DNA from: Bradyrhizobium sp. WSM3983
GTDB lineage: Bacteria; Pseudomonadota; Alphaproteobacteria; Rhizobiales; Xanthobacteraceae
Assembly: GCF_000473045.1 (NCBI RefSeq)
Contig: NZ_AXAY01000047.1
Location: forward strand, 1 to 47,642
DNA: 47,642 bases
Direction: 5' to 3'
Shown here: positions 41,138 to 47,642 of the stretch, one piece after another
How positions within the stretch are numbered: position 1 is the first letter of the stretch
How the letters are laid out: each line of letters begins with the position of its first letter
The notes under the pieces: model-generated
Databases searched by the model: none
The model's input: the letters and a program-made list of their open reading frames with translations, nothing else
What the model was told of the DNA's origin: nothing
Position numbers and translations under genes: made by a program

Positions 41138-42196
41138 ATGGCGTTGATGCGTCGGCAGTCGCTGGTCAAGTTCGATGCGCCCTTGTGCGAGACCATCGTC
41201 GATACGCCCAAGCCGCAAGGCGCCGAGGTGCTGGTGCGCATCGAACGCTGCGGCCTCTGCCATTCCGATCTGCACATCCAGGACGGCTATGCCGATCTCG
41301 GCGGCGGCAAGAAGCTCGACACCACGCGCGGCATGACGTTGCCCTTCACGCTCGGCCATGAGATCGCCGGCGTCGTCGACGAGGTTGGGGCTGACGCGCC
41401 GGGGAGCCTCGTCGGTGGCAAGAAGGCGGTGTTTCCCTGGATCGGCTGCGGGCAGTGCCGCGACTGCAAGAACGGCGACGAGAACCTCTGCGCCAAGCAG
41501 CGCTTCCTCGGCGTCTCCATCGACGGCGGCTTCGCTACCCATGTGCTGGTGCCCGACGCGAAGTATCTGCTCGATTACGATCCGCTGCCGGTCAACCAGG
41601 CCGCTACCTTGATGTGCTCCGGCGTCACCGCTTACGGCGCGCTCAAGCGCCTGGTCGACCGTCCGCGCCAGCGCAATCTGCTGCTGATCGGCCTCGGCGG
41701 CGTCGGCATGATGGGCCTGTCGTTTGCGCAAGCGATGTTCAAGCAGCCGATCACGGTCGCCGATCTCTCTCCGGCCGCGCGCGAGACCGCGCTGAAGAAC
41801 GGCGCGGCCAACGCCTACGATCCGTCCGAGCCCGACGTGATCAAGCGCATCCTGAAGGAGACCGACGGCGGCTTCGACGAGGTCGTCGATTTCGCCGGCA
41901 ACGAAAAGTCGATGGCCTTTGCGGTCGCGGTTGCCGCGCGCGGCGGCAAGGTCGTGGTCTCAGGCCTGATGGGCGGCCAGTTCACGCTGCCGATGGTGCA
42001 ATGGGTCTACAAGCGCCTCACCATCGAGGGCTTCATGGTCGGCACGCTTGCCGAGGCGCACGAATTGATGACGCTCGCCCGCGCCGGCAAGATCAAGCCG
42101 ACCCCGATGCGCGAAGAGCCGATGGGCGATATCCAGAAATGGATCGACGAACTGCGCGCCGGCAAGGTGGTCGGCCGCATCGTGCTGAAGAACTAG
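41138..42196 (+). CDS. Zinc-dependent alcohol dehydrogenase
   Basis: 352 residues, medium-chain dehydrogenase family. Catalytic zinc ligands lie in ERCGLCHSDLHIQDGY and LPFTLGHEIAGVVDEVG; the structural zinc cluster is CGQCRDCKNGDENLC. The Rossmann motif is IGLGGVGMMGLSFA, and NAD binding is probable. A strong CGGAGGAAAG ribosome site precedes the ATG. It follows rsmA by 25 bases but has its own strong start signals; function in general alcohol or aldehyde metabolism is inferred. Confidence 0.93.
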   Translation: MALMRRQSLVKFDAPLCETIVDTPKPQGAEVLVRIERCGLCHSDLHIQDGYADLGGGKKLDTTRGMTLPFTLGHEIAGVVDEVGADAPGSLVGGKKAVFPWIGCGQCRDCKNGDENLCAKQRFLGVSIDGGFATHVLVPDAKYLLDYDPLPVNQAATLMCSGVTAYGALKRLVDRPRQRNLLLIGLGGVGMMGLSFAQAMFKQPITVADLSPAARETALKNGAANAYDPSEPDVIKRILKETDGGFDEVVDFAGNEKSMAFAVAVAARGGKVVVSGLMGGQFTLPMVQWVYKRLTIEGFMVGTLAEAHELMTLARAGKIKPTPMREEPMGDIQKWIDELRAGKVVGRIVLKN

Positions 42197-42220
42197 GGCA
42201 GATGATTTCGGCTCGCTCGG

Positions 42221-42250
42221 GTTCACCTCTCCCCAGCGGGGAGTGAGGGG
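42221..42250. repeat. Second copy of the TTCACCTCTCCCC repeat
   Basis: GTTCACCTCTCCCCAGCGGG followed by GAGTGAGGGG: the same core as the palindrome at 18696, with an imperfect right arm. It lies just after the alcohol dehydrogenase gene and may serve as its transcription end. Confidence 0.75.
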
Positions 42251-42351
42251 GCCGCAGCATCGGTGAGGCTGTAACCCCTCGCCCGGATCGCATCTGTCGA
42301 TGCGATTGAGCAACCGCCGACATAGGTAACCTCCGGTTAGAACCCGATCCG

Positions 42352-42373
42352 ACCTCTCCCTTTCGGGAGAGGT
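42352..42373. repeat. Nine-base hairpin of the same intergenic repeat block
   Basis: ACCTCTCCC (42352-42360), TTTC loop, GGGAGAGGT (42365-42373). With the copy at 42221 it frames a 150-base gene-free block typical of rhizobial intergenic mosaic repeats. The remaining sequence to 42494 holds nothing I can name. Confidence 0.7.
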
Positions 42374-42494
42374 GTGGCACCTCGGTTCGCATCGCCGCTT
42401 TCGTTTGCGCAATTGACTCGGAATTCAAGCAAGGCCCGGTTCCGCACGAAGCTGGGCGCACGGAACGGCTGCGGCTGCACCGCGTTGGCAGCGC

Positions 42495-42731
42495 ATGTCC
42501 ATTCGTTGCACAGTCGAGAGCGCATTCTTCATCGCCTGGAGCTTCCTCGAGAAGAGTGGAGAACTCGGCCCGCCGGATGAGTCGGCGAACGTCATTCTCG
42601 ATGCGATCGAGGCGCAGCTCAAGACCGGCGAGCGCCGGCCGCTGATGCTCGCCAACAGGGCGATCGACGCATACAGGGACCACGCCGCGCTGGTCCGCTC
42701 GTCGGCCGGGCGCGTAGCACGCCTCGGATAA
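42495..42731 (+). CDS. Conserved-looking hypothetical protein, 78 residues
   Basis: The product begins MSIRCTVESAFFIAWSFLEK, then SGELGPPDESANVILDAIEA, then GERRPLMLANRAIDAYRDH. It is helical and cytoplasmic, with no membrane segment. The pattern of a TVESA...FLE...GERR..ML.NRAI.AYR core recurs, from memory, in short uncharacterised proteins of many rhizobia. It opens the accessory stretch after the alcohol dehydrogenase. No function is known. Confidence 0.75.
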   Translation: MSIRCTVESAFFIAWSFLEKSGELGPPDESANVILDAIEAQLKTGERRPLMLANRAIDAYRDHAALVRSSAGRVARLG

Positions 42732-43233
42732 CTGCCTCAGCGATGCCCTCGGACCTGGCGGCGGGTCCGTCGGGCAGAGCGCACGCCGCGCGCACTCGGC
42801 AGCGGTCACATTAAGCCAATCAGCGCCCGCCCTATGTCCACTCGTGAACAGAGCGCGCTCCAATTCGAAATCCGTAGTTCTCCGTCCGTGAACAGAGTTC
42901 GAGGCGTGGCCCGAGTGCAACGCGGGACGCTCCTCCGCGTTCGACGTTAATCTTCTTCGATTTCCCGTGAGCCCTTATGTGTGCACTTTGGAACCGTCGG
43001 TTCCTGCGCGGAAACTTGGGGATCAGCAGCGCGCGGCGAAATGGATCATCGCGGCGCAGGAGCACATCGGCGGGGACGAGATCCCCCTCACCATGAGACT
43101 CGCCGAGTTTCGATAGCCGCTTGTTCCCCGAAACTTGCGTCAGACCAAAGCACAACTTGCATCGGGATGCGAATGGCCGTTCAATGCCTGCATAAGTCGA
43201 CAGCACATTGCATCACCTATGGTTTTGAGTGGA
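42732..43233. other. Gene-poor stretch with one doubtful small frame
   Basis: About 500 bases. The only candidate is a 49-codon GTG frame at 42967-43116 (VSPYVCTLEPSVPARKLGDQ, then AAKWIIAAQEHIGGDEIPLT), which lacks a ribosome site and may be a remnant. A minus-strand frame 42832-43206 has poor composition and is not accepted. No RNA gene was recognised. Confidence 0.5.
42967..43116 (+). CDS. Doubtful 49-residue reading frame or remnant
   Basis: GTG to TAG. The product VSPYVCTLEPSVPARKLGDQ continues QRAAKWIIAAQEHIGGDEIP. Composition looks protein-like, but there is no clear ribosome site and no neighbour to link it with. It could be the tail of a decayed gene. Confidence 0.25.
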   Translation: MSPYVCTLEPSVPARKLGDQQRAAKWIIAAQEHIGGDEIPLTMRLAEFR

Positions 43234-43524
43234 ATGCGGATCTTTCTTGTCATTCTGGGCATCTGGCTCCTGATCAACGTCCTCTTCGTCGTGATCACAA
43301 TCCCGCCGCGCAAGCCGCGGAAATCGGATCAACCGCGATCATCGAGCGGTCTCGCGCCTGTCCCGATCGGCCAAAATGCCTACGCATGCGATGAGGACGA
43401 AAAGGTCTCGCTGCGCCACACGATCATCGCGATTGCGATGGGCACGCTGTTCTCCCTGACACCGCCTCTGCTGGAAGCCGTCGACGGCATCAAGCGGTTG
43501 ATCGCCAAATACATCGACCGATAG
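43234..43524 (+). CDS. Small membrane protein, 96 residues
   Basis: MRIFLVILGIWLLINVLFVV forms an N-terminal membrane helix, followed by the basic PPRKPRKSD segment, a hydrophilic middle with one Cys (QNAYACDEDEKVS), and a second hydrophobic helix (TIIAIAMGTLFSLTPPLLEA) before IKRLIAKYIDR. An ATG at 43219 would add five residues; neither start has a strong ribosome site. The family is not recognised. It lies among small genes of unknown role. Confidence 0.65.
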   Translation: MRIFLVILGIWLLINVLFVVITIPPRKPRKSDQPRSSSGLAPVPIGQNAYACDEDEKVSLRHTIIAIAMGTLFSLTPPLLEAVDGIKRLIAKYIDR

Positions 43525-43662
43525 ATCGTCATCCGGCGAACAGGACGCCCCGCAGGCACCAGCGCTGCGCGTTGCCCCCTATCACTTCCCGCCAAAAGTT
43601 GGAACGCGGCGAACCACCTGCGCGTTGGCCTCTCGTCAAGGCAACGACGGAGTCTGAACTGC

Positions 43663-43854
43663 ATGACGAAGCCGCTGACAAAAACGGTGCAGCCAGTTCC
43701 CGACGAGAACCAGAGCCACAAGGGCGCCGGCAGCACGCCGACAGTTCCCGTCGATACCACCAAGGGCCATCGCGACGACGAGAAGCAGAACATCCGTGAA
43801 CAGGCCGCGCACGGCAACCTCACCCAGAACACCAGCAAGCGGCGCATGGGATAG
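43663..43854 (+). CDS. Small hydrophilic protein of a rhizobial conserved family
   Basis: 63 residues, entirely polar and probably disordered: MTKPLTKTVQPVPDENQSHK, then a Thr/Asp stretch, then DDEKQNIREQAAHGNLTQNT. The C-terminal EKQNIREQ.AHGN..QNT pattern is one I remember from many short Bradyrhizobium and Methylobacterium proteins without assigned function, some linked to stress response. It precedes the small gene at 43892 by 37 bases and may be co-transcribed. Confidence 0.75.
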   Translation: MTKPLTKTVQPVPDENQSHKGAGSTPTVPVDTTKGHRDDEKQNIREQAAHGNLTQNTSKRRMG

Positions 43855-43891
43855 GTGCAGAAACCAGGGGGATCAAACAGGAGAGACGAAC

Positions 43892-44068
43892 TTGGTCAAT
43901 CCAGGCAAATGGTACGATCCGATCTCTGAACGCTGGATCGCGCCGCGCGAATTCCACTTCGCAGAACCATCCCACCACACCAGCGAGAACCATGTGCTTG
44001 AGATGCAGAGGTCAGTCGAGATCCAGCGCATCTGGCGCCTACTCGTCGATTGCTGCGCAAGCAAGTGA
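43892..44068 (+). CDS. Small hypothetical protein with TTG start, 58 residues
   Basis: The start is taken at TTG because CAGGAGAG lies 6-7 bases upstream and the protein then begins (M)VNPGKWYDPISERWIAPREF; an ATG at 43796 in the same frame would overlap the preceding gene and give a poor N-terminus. The rest reads HFAEPSHHTSENHVLEMQRS and ends IWRLLVDCCASK with two adjacent Cys. It is soluble, with no known family. Confidence 0.6.
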   Translation: MVNPGKWYDPISERWIAPREFHFAEPSHHTSENHVLEMQRSVEIQRIWRLLVDCCASK

Positions 44069-44127
44069 TGCTTTAGCGCATCCGTCGCGACGGCGGAACG
44101 CGCCGTCCCGGAAGGTAGTCGTCCTGC

Positions 44128-44391
44128 ATGAACGATTCCGCATCCCCCGTCAGGCCCGTCGCCGTCGCGATCCGCTTTATCGCGATCATCGCCGGCTCCG
44201 CCAGCCTGCTGCTCGCCGCAATCTGCTTCGCCATCGCGTGCCAGGTCTTCATCCAGACCGGCGTCTTCGCGGAGTCCTACGCGATGGTGGGATTGATCAG
44301 CGGCGTGCTCGGGATTCTGACGCTGAAGCTGGCTAGTGTGTGGAAATCGGTTGTCGCAGCGCCCTCTCGGTCTCCGCCGCCATCATCTTGA
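44128..44391 (+). CDS. Small two-helix membrane protein, 87 residues
   Basis: MNDSASPVRPVAVAIRFIAI begins a first hydrophobic helix (to CFAIACQVF), followed by a short loop and a second helix (VGLISGVLGILTLKLASVW), then a Ser/Pro-rich tail. The topology suggests an inner-membrane hairpin. Its last 9 bases overlap the 3' end of the opposite-strand VirK/YbjX gene. Family not recognised. Confidence 0.65.
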   Translation: MNDSASPVRPVAVAIRFIAIIAGSASLLLAAICFAIACQVFIQTGVFAESYAMVGLISGVLGILTLKLASVWKSVVAAPSRSPPPSS

Positions 44392-45879
44392 GCCATGCGG
44401 CTGCGGCTCGTTACGCGACGGCTCTCCCCTCCTCCGGATTGCGGACAACTCGACCGAGACCAAAAGGAGTCGAGGAATGATGATGACGATCGCGGCCATG
44501 GCACTGAACACCAGCATCTCCAGCACATCGCCCCAGTCGTGGACCTCGAAACTGAATCTCGGTGCAAGGTGCAGATAATTGAGCGCAAGGAGACATACCG
44601 CGCACACGATGAGCGTGACACGCGTGCCGAGACAAAGCGAACTCAGGAACACCAGGATAAAGTAGAGCTTGAATATTCTACCGAGCGATCGACCTGCATC
44701 CAGCTGAAGATCCAACGCGAACCCAATGGAGAGGATAACCATCGCAACAAATATGCGCACAGCTACGGGACTCTGCCTCAACCTTGCCAATGCCCGAATG
44801 CGCTTGCCGGCACGCTCTGGGATATTTCCCTTCAATATCCAGTAAGTGGCATGAACAAAGGCCAATCCCACCGCGAACCCGATCCAGGTCCCTCCGAAGA
44901 AATTGGTCGCGGCCAGAACAAAGATCGCACTTGCATAGGCAAGCATCCGCAACAGCGTATCCAGACCACTTGTTTCGGCCTGGACATGAATCTCGCCAAC
45001 CGCCGAACGCAGCTTCTCCGGCTGACGCGTCGCAAGACATTCGGACAGCCGCTGCTCGATGTCCGCGAACATCGCGCCTCGTTTCTTGTATAGACTTCTT
45101 TTCTTTGCCGGAATCTCGTCTTCCGACTTCATCGAGACGCCGACCGGCAACGCGTAGAAGCCATGGCCATCATAGGTACCGCCGCGTTCCTGCCAGATTT
45201 CATCATAGGCAAGAGAAAACTCTCCGCTCGCTCCCGTAAGAGGATGGTTGTCCTGCGAAACGGCAAGTATCCGATTGACCCCTATGACTTTGCAGAAGAC
45301 CTTGAAGACTTCTAGCGTGAAATCGCGCGGGCGCGCGCCGTGCGCGTTCTTCGTGAATCGCCTGTAACGTTCGAGGACGTCCTCTTCTCCTTCGACCTGG
45401 CGCCGACCCTGGATGCCGCCGACAAACGCTGTCCGTATTCCTTCGTCGGTCCGCAAGGAGAAGCTTACGCTGAAGATTCGATCCTCTCGCTCCCAAATGC
45501 TGAGCGCGAGTTGACCTTCGCGCAGAAGCCACCTTGGCTGATCGAGACTGACCCGATATTCCGGTGAAAACGGCAACTCGATAAGATCGGCAACTGCTTC
45601 AGGCTCAACGTCGACGATCCCACCGATAGCGACCACTGTTTCGACATGACTTTGAGCAGTACGCGTCTTCGCCGCAGCATCCCAATTGGCGGCAATGAAG
45701 CGACCATAGACGATCTCGATGATCTCCGGGCGAGCACGAAGATAGCGCGCCAAACCACTCGCTCGCGGTGCAAAGATCCATGGCAACAGAAGATGTGCGT
45801 GCTTTAGCAGGGCAAAAGCGAGCGCCAAGCTCGTTGCGAATTTTGCGCCGGCCAGTCGCGACAAATAATGGGAAAGCAT
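44383..45879 (-). CDS. VirK/YbjX (DUF535) domain protein fused to a C-terminal membrane module
   Basis: 498 residues. Residues about 40-275 match the VirK/YbjX (DUF535) pattern: YLRARPEIIEIVYGRFI, QPRWLLREGQLALSIWERED, TKNAHGARPRDFTLEVFKVF, YDEIWQERGG and EIPAKKRSLYKKR. VirK and YbjX are linked to resistance to antimicrobial peptides in Salmonella and to virulence in Shigella. Two helices follow (about 311-348), then a 110-residue four-helix segment (370-478) whose FILVFLSSLCLGTRVTLIVC and LNYLHLAPRFSFEVHDWGD resemble the DUF4118 sensor module of KdpD-type kinases, with no kinase after it. The usual family is about 300 residues, so the membrane half is an addition. It is followed by nothing on its strand; a methyltransferase gene lies 108 bases upstream. 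Confidence 0.82.
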   Translation of the reverse strand: MLSHYLSRLAGAKFATSLALAFALLKHAHLLLPWIFAPRASGLARYLRARPEIIEIVYGRFIAANWDAAAKTRTAQSHVETVVAIGGIVDVEPEAVADLIELPFSPEYRVSLDQPRWLLREGQLALSIWEREDRIFSVSFSLRTDEGIRTAFVGGIQGRRQVEGEEDVLERYRRFTKNAHGARPRDFTLEVFKVFCKVIGVNRILAVSQDNHPLTGASGEFSLAYDEIWQERGGTYDGHGFYALPVGVSMKSEDEIPAKKRSLYKKRGAMFADIEQRLSECLATRQPEKLRSAVGEIHVQAETSGLDTLLRMLAYASAIFVLAATNFFGGTWIGFAVGLAFVHATYWILKGNIPERAGKRIRALARLRQSPVAVRIFVAMVILSIGFALDLQLDAGRSLGRIFKLYFILVFLSSLCLGTRVTLIVCAVCLLALNYLHLAPRFSFEVHDWGDVLEMLVFSAMAAIVIIIPRLLLVSVELSAIRRRGEPSRNEPQPHGSR

Positions 45880-45987
45880 AGCCTTACAAAACCAGAAGAG
45901 AGTGCAAAAGCCTCACCGCGTAATCCGCACGCAGAACTTCAAACATCCGACGATTCAAACCCCGCAAAAGGCGCGAGATATCTGGTG

Positions 45988-46728
45988 TCAGGACTGGCGG
46001 GTCAACGCGACCCAACCGCTACCTTTGGTCATGAATTGCCAACCGCAGCTTGTAAATTCGCTCAGGTGGACAGGGTTCGCGTAGACCACGACAAGCGGAC
46101 GGCGATCCTCCTGGTGCGACTCCCGTAGGTGACGGGCTACCTTCCCTACCACGCGCGAGTCGAACGGGTTATAGAGGTAGATTAGCAACGCGCCAGACGG
46201 GAGGATAAACTGCGTGGCGTCGCCCACCACAACCTCGATGTCGCCGCGAATGCCTTGCGATGCAGCAATGTTAACGTTGGTGCGTGCGGCCTCGACGAAC
46301 GACGGCACGAAATCGACTCCGATGATCGACTTGAATGGGAATTGAGCGGCAAGCAGCAGTGCTCTTCCTTTCCCACATCCGAGGTCGACGAAGGTATACT
46401 CGGAAACAGGCAAATTCAGAGTATCCATGATCAGCCTGAACTGGAGCGGATCGGACGCTATGTGTGCAAGGCCGTGCTTTGCGTTCTCGCCGACAATGCC
46501 GTGCTCATCAGCGAGATTTTGCACACCTCCCGTATCAGTGCCGAACTTCCGATCAAATTCGGCGTCCGCTTCCATCTTCCGCTTTTGCCACGCCGCCAGT
46601 TCACGTCCGCCAAGACCAAGACGCCTGAGCAGCCGCACCATCAGTTCGCGCAGTCCGAACTCCGAGCGTACCACCAGCGCGCGCTGTAGATGGAATGACA
46701 GAGACCCTACGAGGCTTTGCTTATTCAT
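45988..46728 (-). CDS. Class I SAM-dependent methyltransferase
   Basis: 246 residues. The SAM motif is FVDLGCGKGRALLLAAQFPF, followed by IGVDFVPSFVEAARTNVNIA and the substrate-side motif LIYLYNPFDSRVVGKVARHL. An N-terminal helical extension (FGLRELMVRLLRRLGLGGRE) precedes it. The substrate is unknown; the plan is common among small rhizobial methyltransferases of glycan or protein targets. It is on the same strand as, and 108 bases upstream of, the VirK/YbjX fusion gene and may share its transcript. Confidence 0.85.
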   Translation of the reverse strand: MNKQSLVGSLSFHLQRALVVRSEFGLRELMVRLLRRLGLGGRELAAWQKRKMEADAEFDRKFGTDTGGVQNLADEHGIVGENAKHGLAHIASDPLQFRLIMDTLNLPVSEYTFVDLGCGKGRALLLAAQFPFKSIIGVDFVPSFVEAARTNVNIAASQGIRGDIEVVVGDATQFILPSGALLIYLYNPFDSRVVGKVARHLRESHQEDRRPLVVVYANPVHLSEFTSCGWQFMTKGSGWVALTRQS

Positions 46729-46920
46729 AAACTATCTCGGGTCGGTATGAATGCTGAACAGTGACTGAGATCATCGATCGCCGCAAGACAGGCAGTGCAA
46801 CCGTTTACAACCCTAGTTAATCTCCATTGATTTACGTGTCTCGGCGACGGGCCTGATGTCATGTTGGTGTAAGGTTCCAGGAATGGGTCACCTTCCAGGC
46901 GAGACTACCGGCGCCGGCAC
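46729..46920. other. Gene-free stretch before the degenerate repeat
   Basis: About 190 bases that should contain the promoter of the methyltransferase gene (minus). Nothing else was recognised; the repeat at 46921 follows directly. Confidence 0.4.
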
Positions 46921-47425
46921 GATCGGCTGCCCTCGTTGTGCAATGGCGAATGACGGCTGGAGGTCGAATTGCGCTGACCCGTCGGGCAAAACAGCAGACA
47001 CCCCGTCAATCCCTTCCTGCAAAAATATTCTACTTTCCGGAATTTCGGATTTGTGGCAAAGTCCCCTCATCCCGGCCCTGCCAAAGGGGCGCTTCGCGAT
47101 CGTCACGAGATGCGGGCCGGGTTGCGGTGGACGCGGTAGCGCCGGCGCGGGTCTGCTGATGACAGAGCGGGCAACCGTGAGTCATCCGCGACGCGGCACG
47201 ACACGGTGCAGTCACAGCGGGTTCGTCGGCTGTCCGGGGTGAGCACACGCGAGCCCAAGGCAATCAGGCGAAGCCGTCCGCGGACGGAGAAGTCGTGTGG
47301 TCCTGACGCCCGGAGCCTGTGCGTCAAGTCTTGCGGTGATGTGGCAGCCCGACCGGGTCCGCGCGTCAGTCATCTGCTAGGCGACGGGGGCAATAGTGCA
47401 TCGCTCCCCGAGGAGCAACTGTGAA
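46921..47425. repeat. Degenerate dispersed repeat of Bradyrhizobium type
   Basis: About 500 bases with no credible gene. Words such as CGTCGGGCAAAACAGCAGAC, TGCAAAAATATTCTACTTTC, GGGGCGCTTCGCGATCGTCA and GACGGGGGCAATAGTGCATC match, from memory, a sequence that recurs in many copies in Bradyrhizobium genomes and is probably the remains of a once-coding element. Frames across it are broken. The boundaries given are approximate, set by where the remembered words begin and end. Confidence 0.55.
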
Positions 47426-47515
47426 GTAGACCAGTGATCGGTCGACCTCAAGGCTGGCGCGTGCGCGCCACCGCCTCCGGCGGCTACGGCCTTGACGTCG
47501 TCCGCTCACCGGTCT

Positions 47516-47642
47516 TTAGGCCGGGCATGCGCTCGGCGGAAGCCGAGCGGGATCGCTCGCTTCGTACCGCCTGACGTCCCATTTTTCGCCGCGCGCTATC
47601 ATGATGTTGAGGATCACGATCAGCTTGCGCATACAGGCGGTG
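47516..47642 (-). CDS. IS110-family transposase, C-terminal fragment running off the window
   Basis: Minus-strand frame open to the window edge: 41 residues plus stop. It reads TACMRKLIVILNIMIARGEK and then WDVRRYEASDPARLPPSACP. The A-C-M-R-K-L-(I/L)-x-I-L-N-x-M pattern is the hallmark end of IS110 transposases (DEDD recombinases). The rest of the gene lies beyond the window. IS110 elements usually lack long terminal repeats, so the element's left limit between 47425 and 47515 cannot be set by eye. Confidence 0.82.
   Translation of the reverse strand, partial: TACMRKLIVILNIMIARGEKWDVRRYEASDPARLPPSACPA

Noticed and set aside
42832..43206. Minus-strand frame of 124 codons in the gene-poor stretch
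   Set aside because: No ribosome site, mixed composition, no family pattern, and it overlaps the equally doubtful plus-strand frame at 42967.
45868..46128. Plus-strand frame of 86 codons between the VirK fusion and the methyltransferase
   Set aside because: It overlaps the end of the methyltransferase antisense and has no ribosome site or recognisable pattern.
46856..47242. Plus-strand Cys/Gly-rich frame of 128 codons
   Set aside because: It runs across the degenerate repeat and has no ribosome site; composition is not protein-like.

Overview
The window looks like chromosomal DNA of a slow-growing rhizobium, most probably Bradyrhizobium or a close relative. The grounds are the high GC content, alphaproteobacterial gene order (lptF-lptG-lptD-surA-pdxA-rsmA; purM-purN facing a CDP-alcohol phosphatidyltransferase, hdaA, ppk and ppx), and dispersed palindromic repeats of the kind seen across Bradyrhizobium genomes. 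The species cannot be named from sequence reading alone.

Layout. 1-375: frameshifted C-terminal relic of an IS701-type transposase, then two REP-like palindromes. 376-2368: divergent quinone-oxidoreductase-like gene and LysR regulator. 2494-3891: a tiny membrane ORF and ribonuclease D, whose stop codon lies inside a dispersed repeat. 4051-8728: a class III aminotransferase, then a compact minus-strand cassette (two overlapping GNAT-type acyltransferases, an isochorismatase-fold protein lacking two of its three catalytic residues, and a 59-residue protein) divergent from a LysR regulator that has a perfect palindrome over its start region. 8736-11338: outer-membrane beta-barrel protein, cold shock protein with a clear terminator, and a VapBC-type toxin-antitoxin pair. 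11327-13388: purM, purN and a coupled YrhB/Imm35-like gene that appears frameshifted. 13542-18695: phosphatidyltransferase, hdaA, then ppk-ppx behind a PhoB-box-like site. 18746-22952: terC, ndk, a Trp/His/Gly-rich secreted protein, a short hypothetical and an ABC-F ATPase. 22949-29398: a complete inner-membrane type I secretion pair (HlyD adaptor, ABC transporter) with its likely substrate, a 949-residue RTX protein built of three near-identical modules. 29674-33154: methyltransferase, lipoprotein, holC and pepA. 33494-41112: the lipopolysaccharide export/assembly operon lptF-lptG-lptD with surA-like, pdxA and rsmA. 41138-42196: zinc alcohol dehydrogenase. 42197-47642: an accessory end with small conserved proteins, a VirK/YbjX (DUF535) protein fused to a membrane module, a methyltransferase, a degenerate repeat of about 500 bases, and the C-terminus of an IS110 transposase running off the edge.

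How the parts work together. Envelope building dominates: lptFGD/surA move and assemble lipopolysaccharide, the phosphatidyltransferase makes phospholipid, and the T1SS exports the RTX protein. ppk-ppx handle polyphosphate and hdaA restrains DnaA. The best candidates for something undescribed are the GNAT/GNAT/pseudo-isochorismatase cassette (5602-7616) with its LysR gene, and the VirK/YbjX-membrane fusion (44383-45879).

No tRNA, rRNA or CRISPR array was recognised. All family assignments come from reading motifs by eye; no database search was run.
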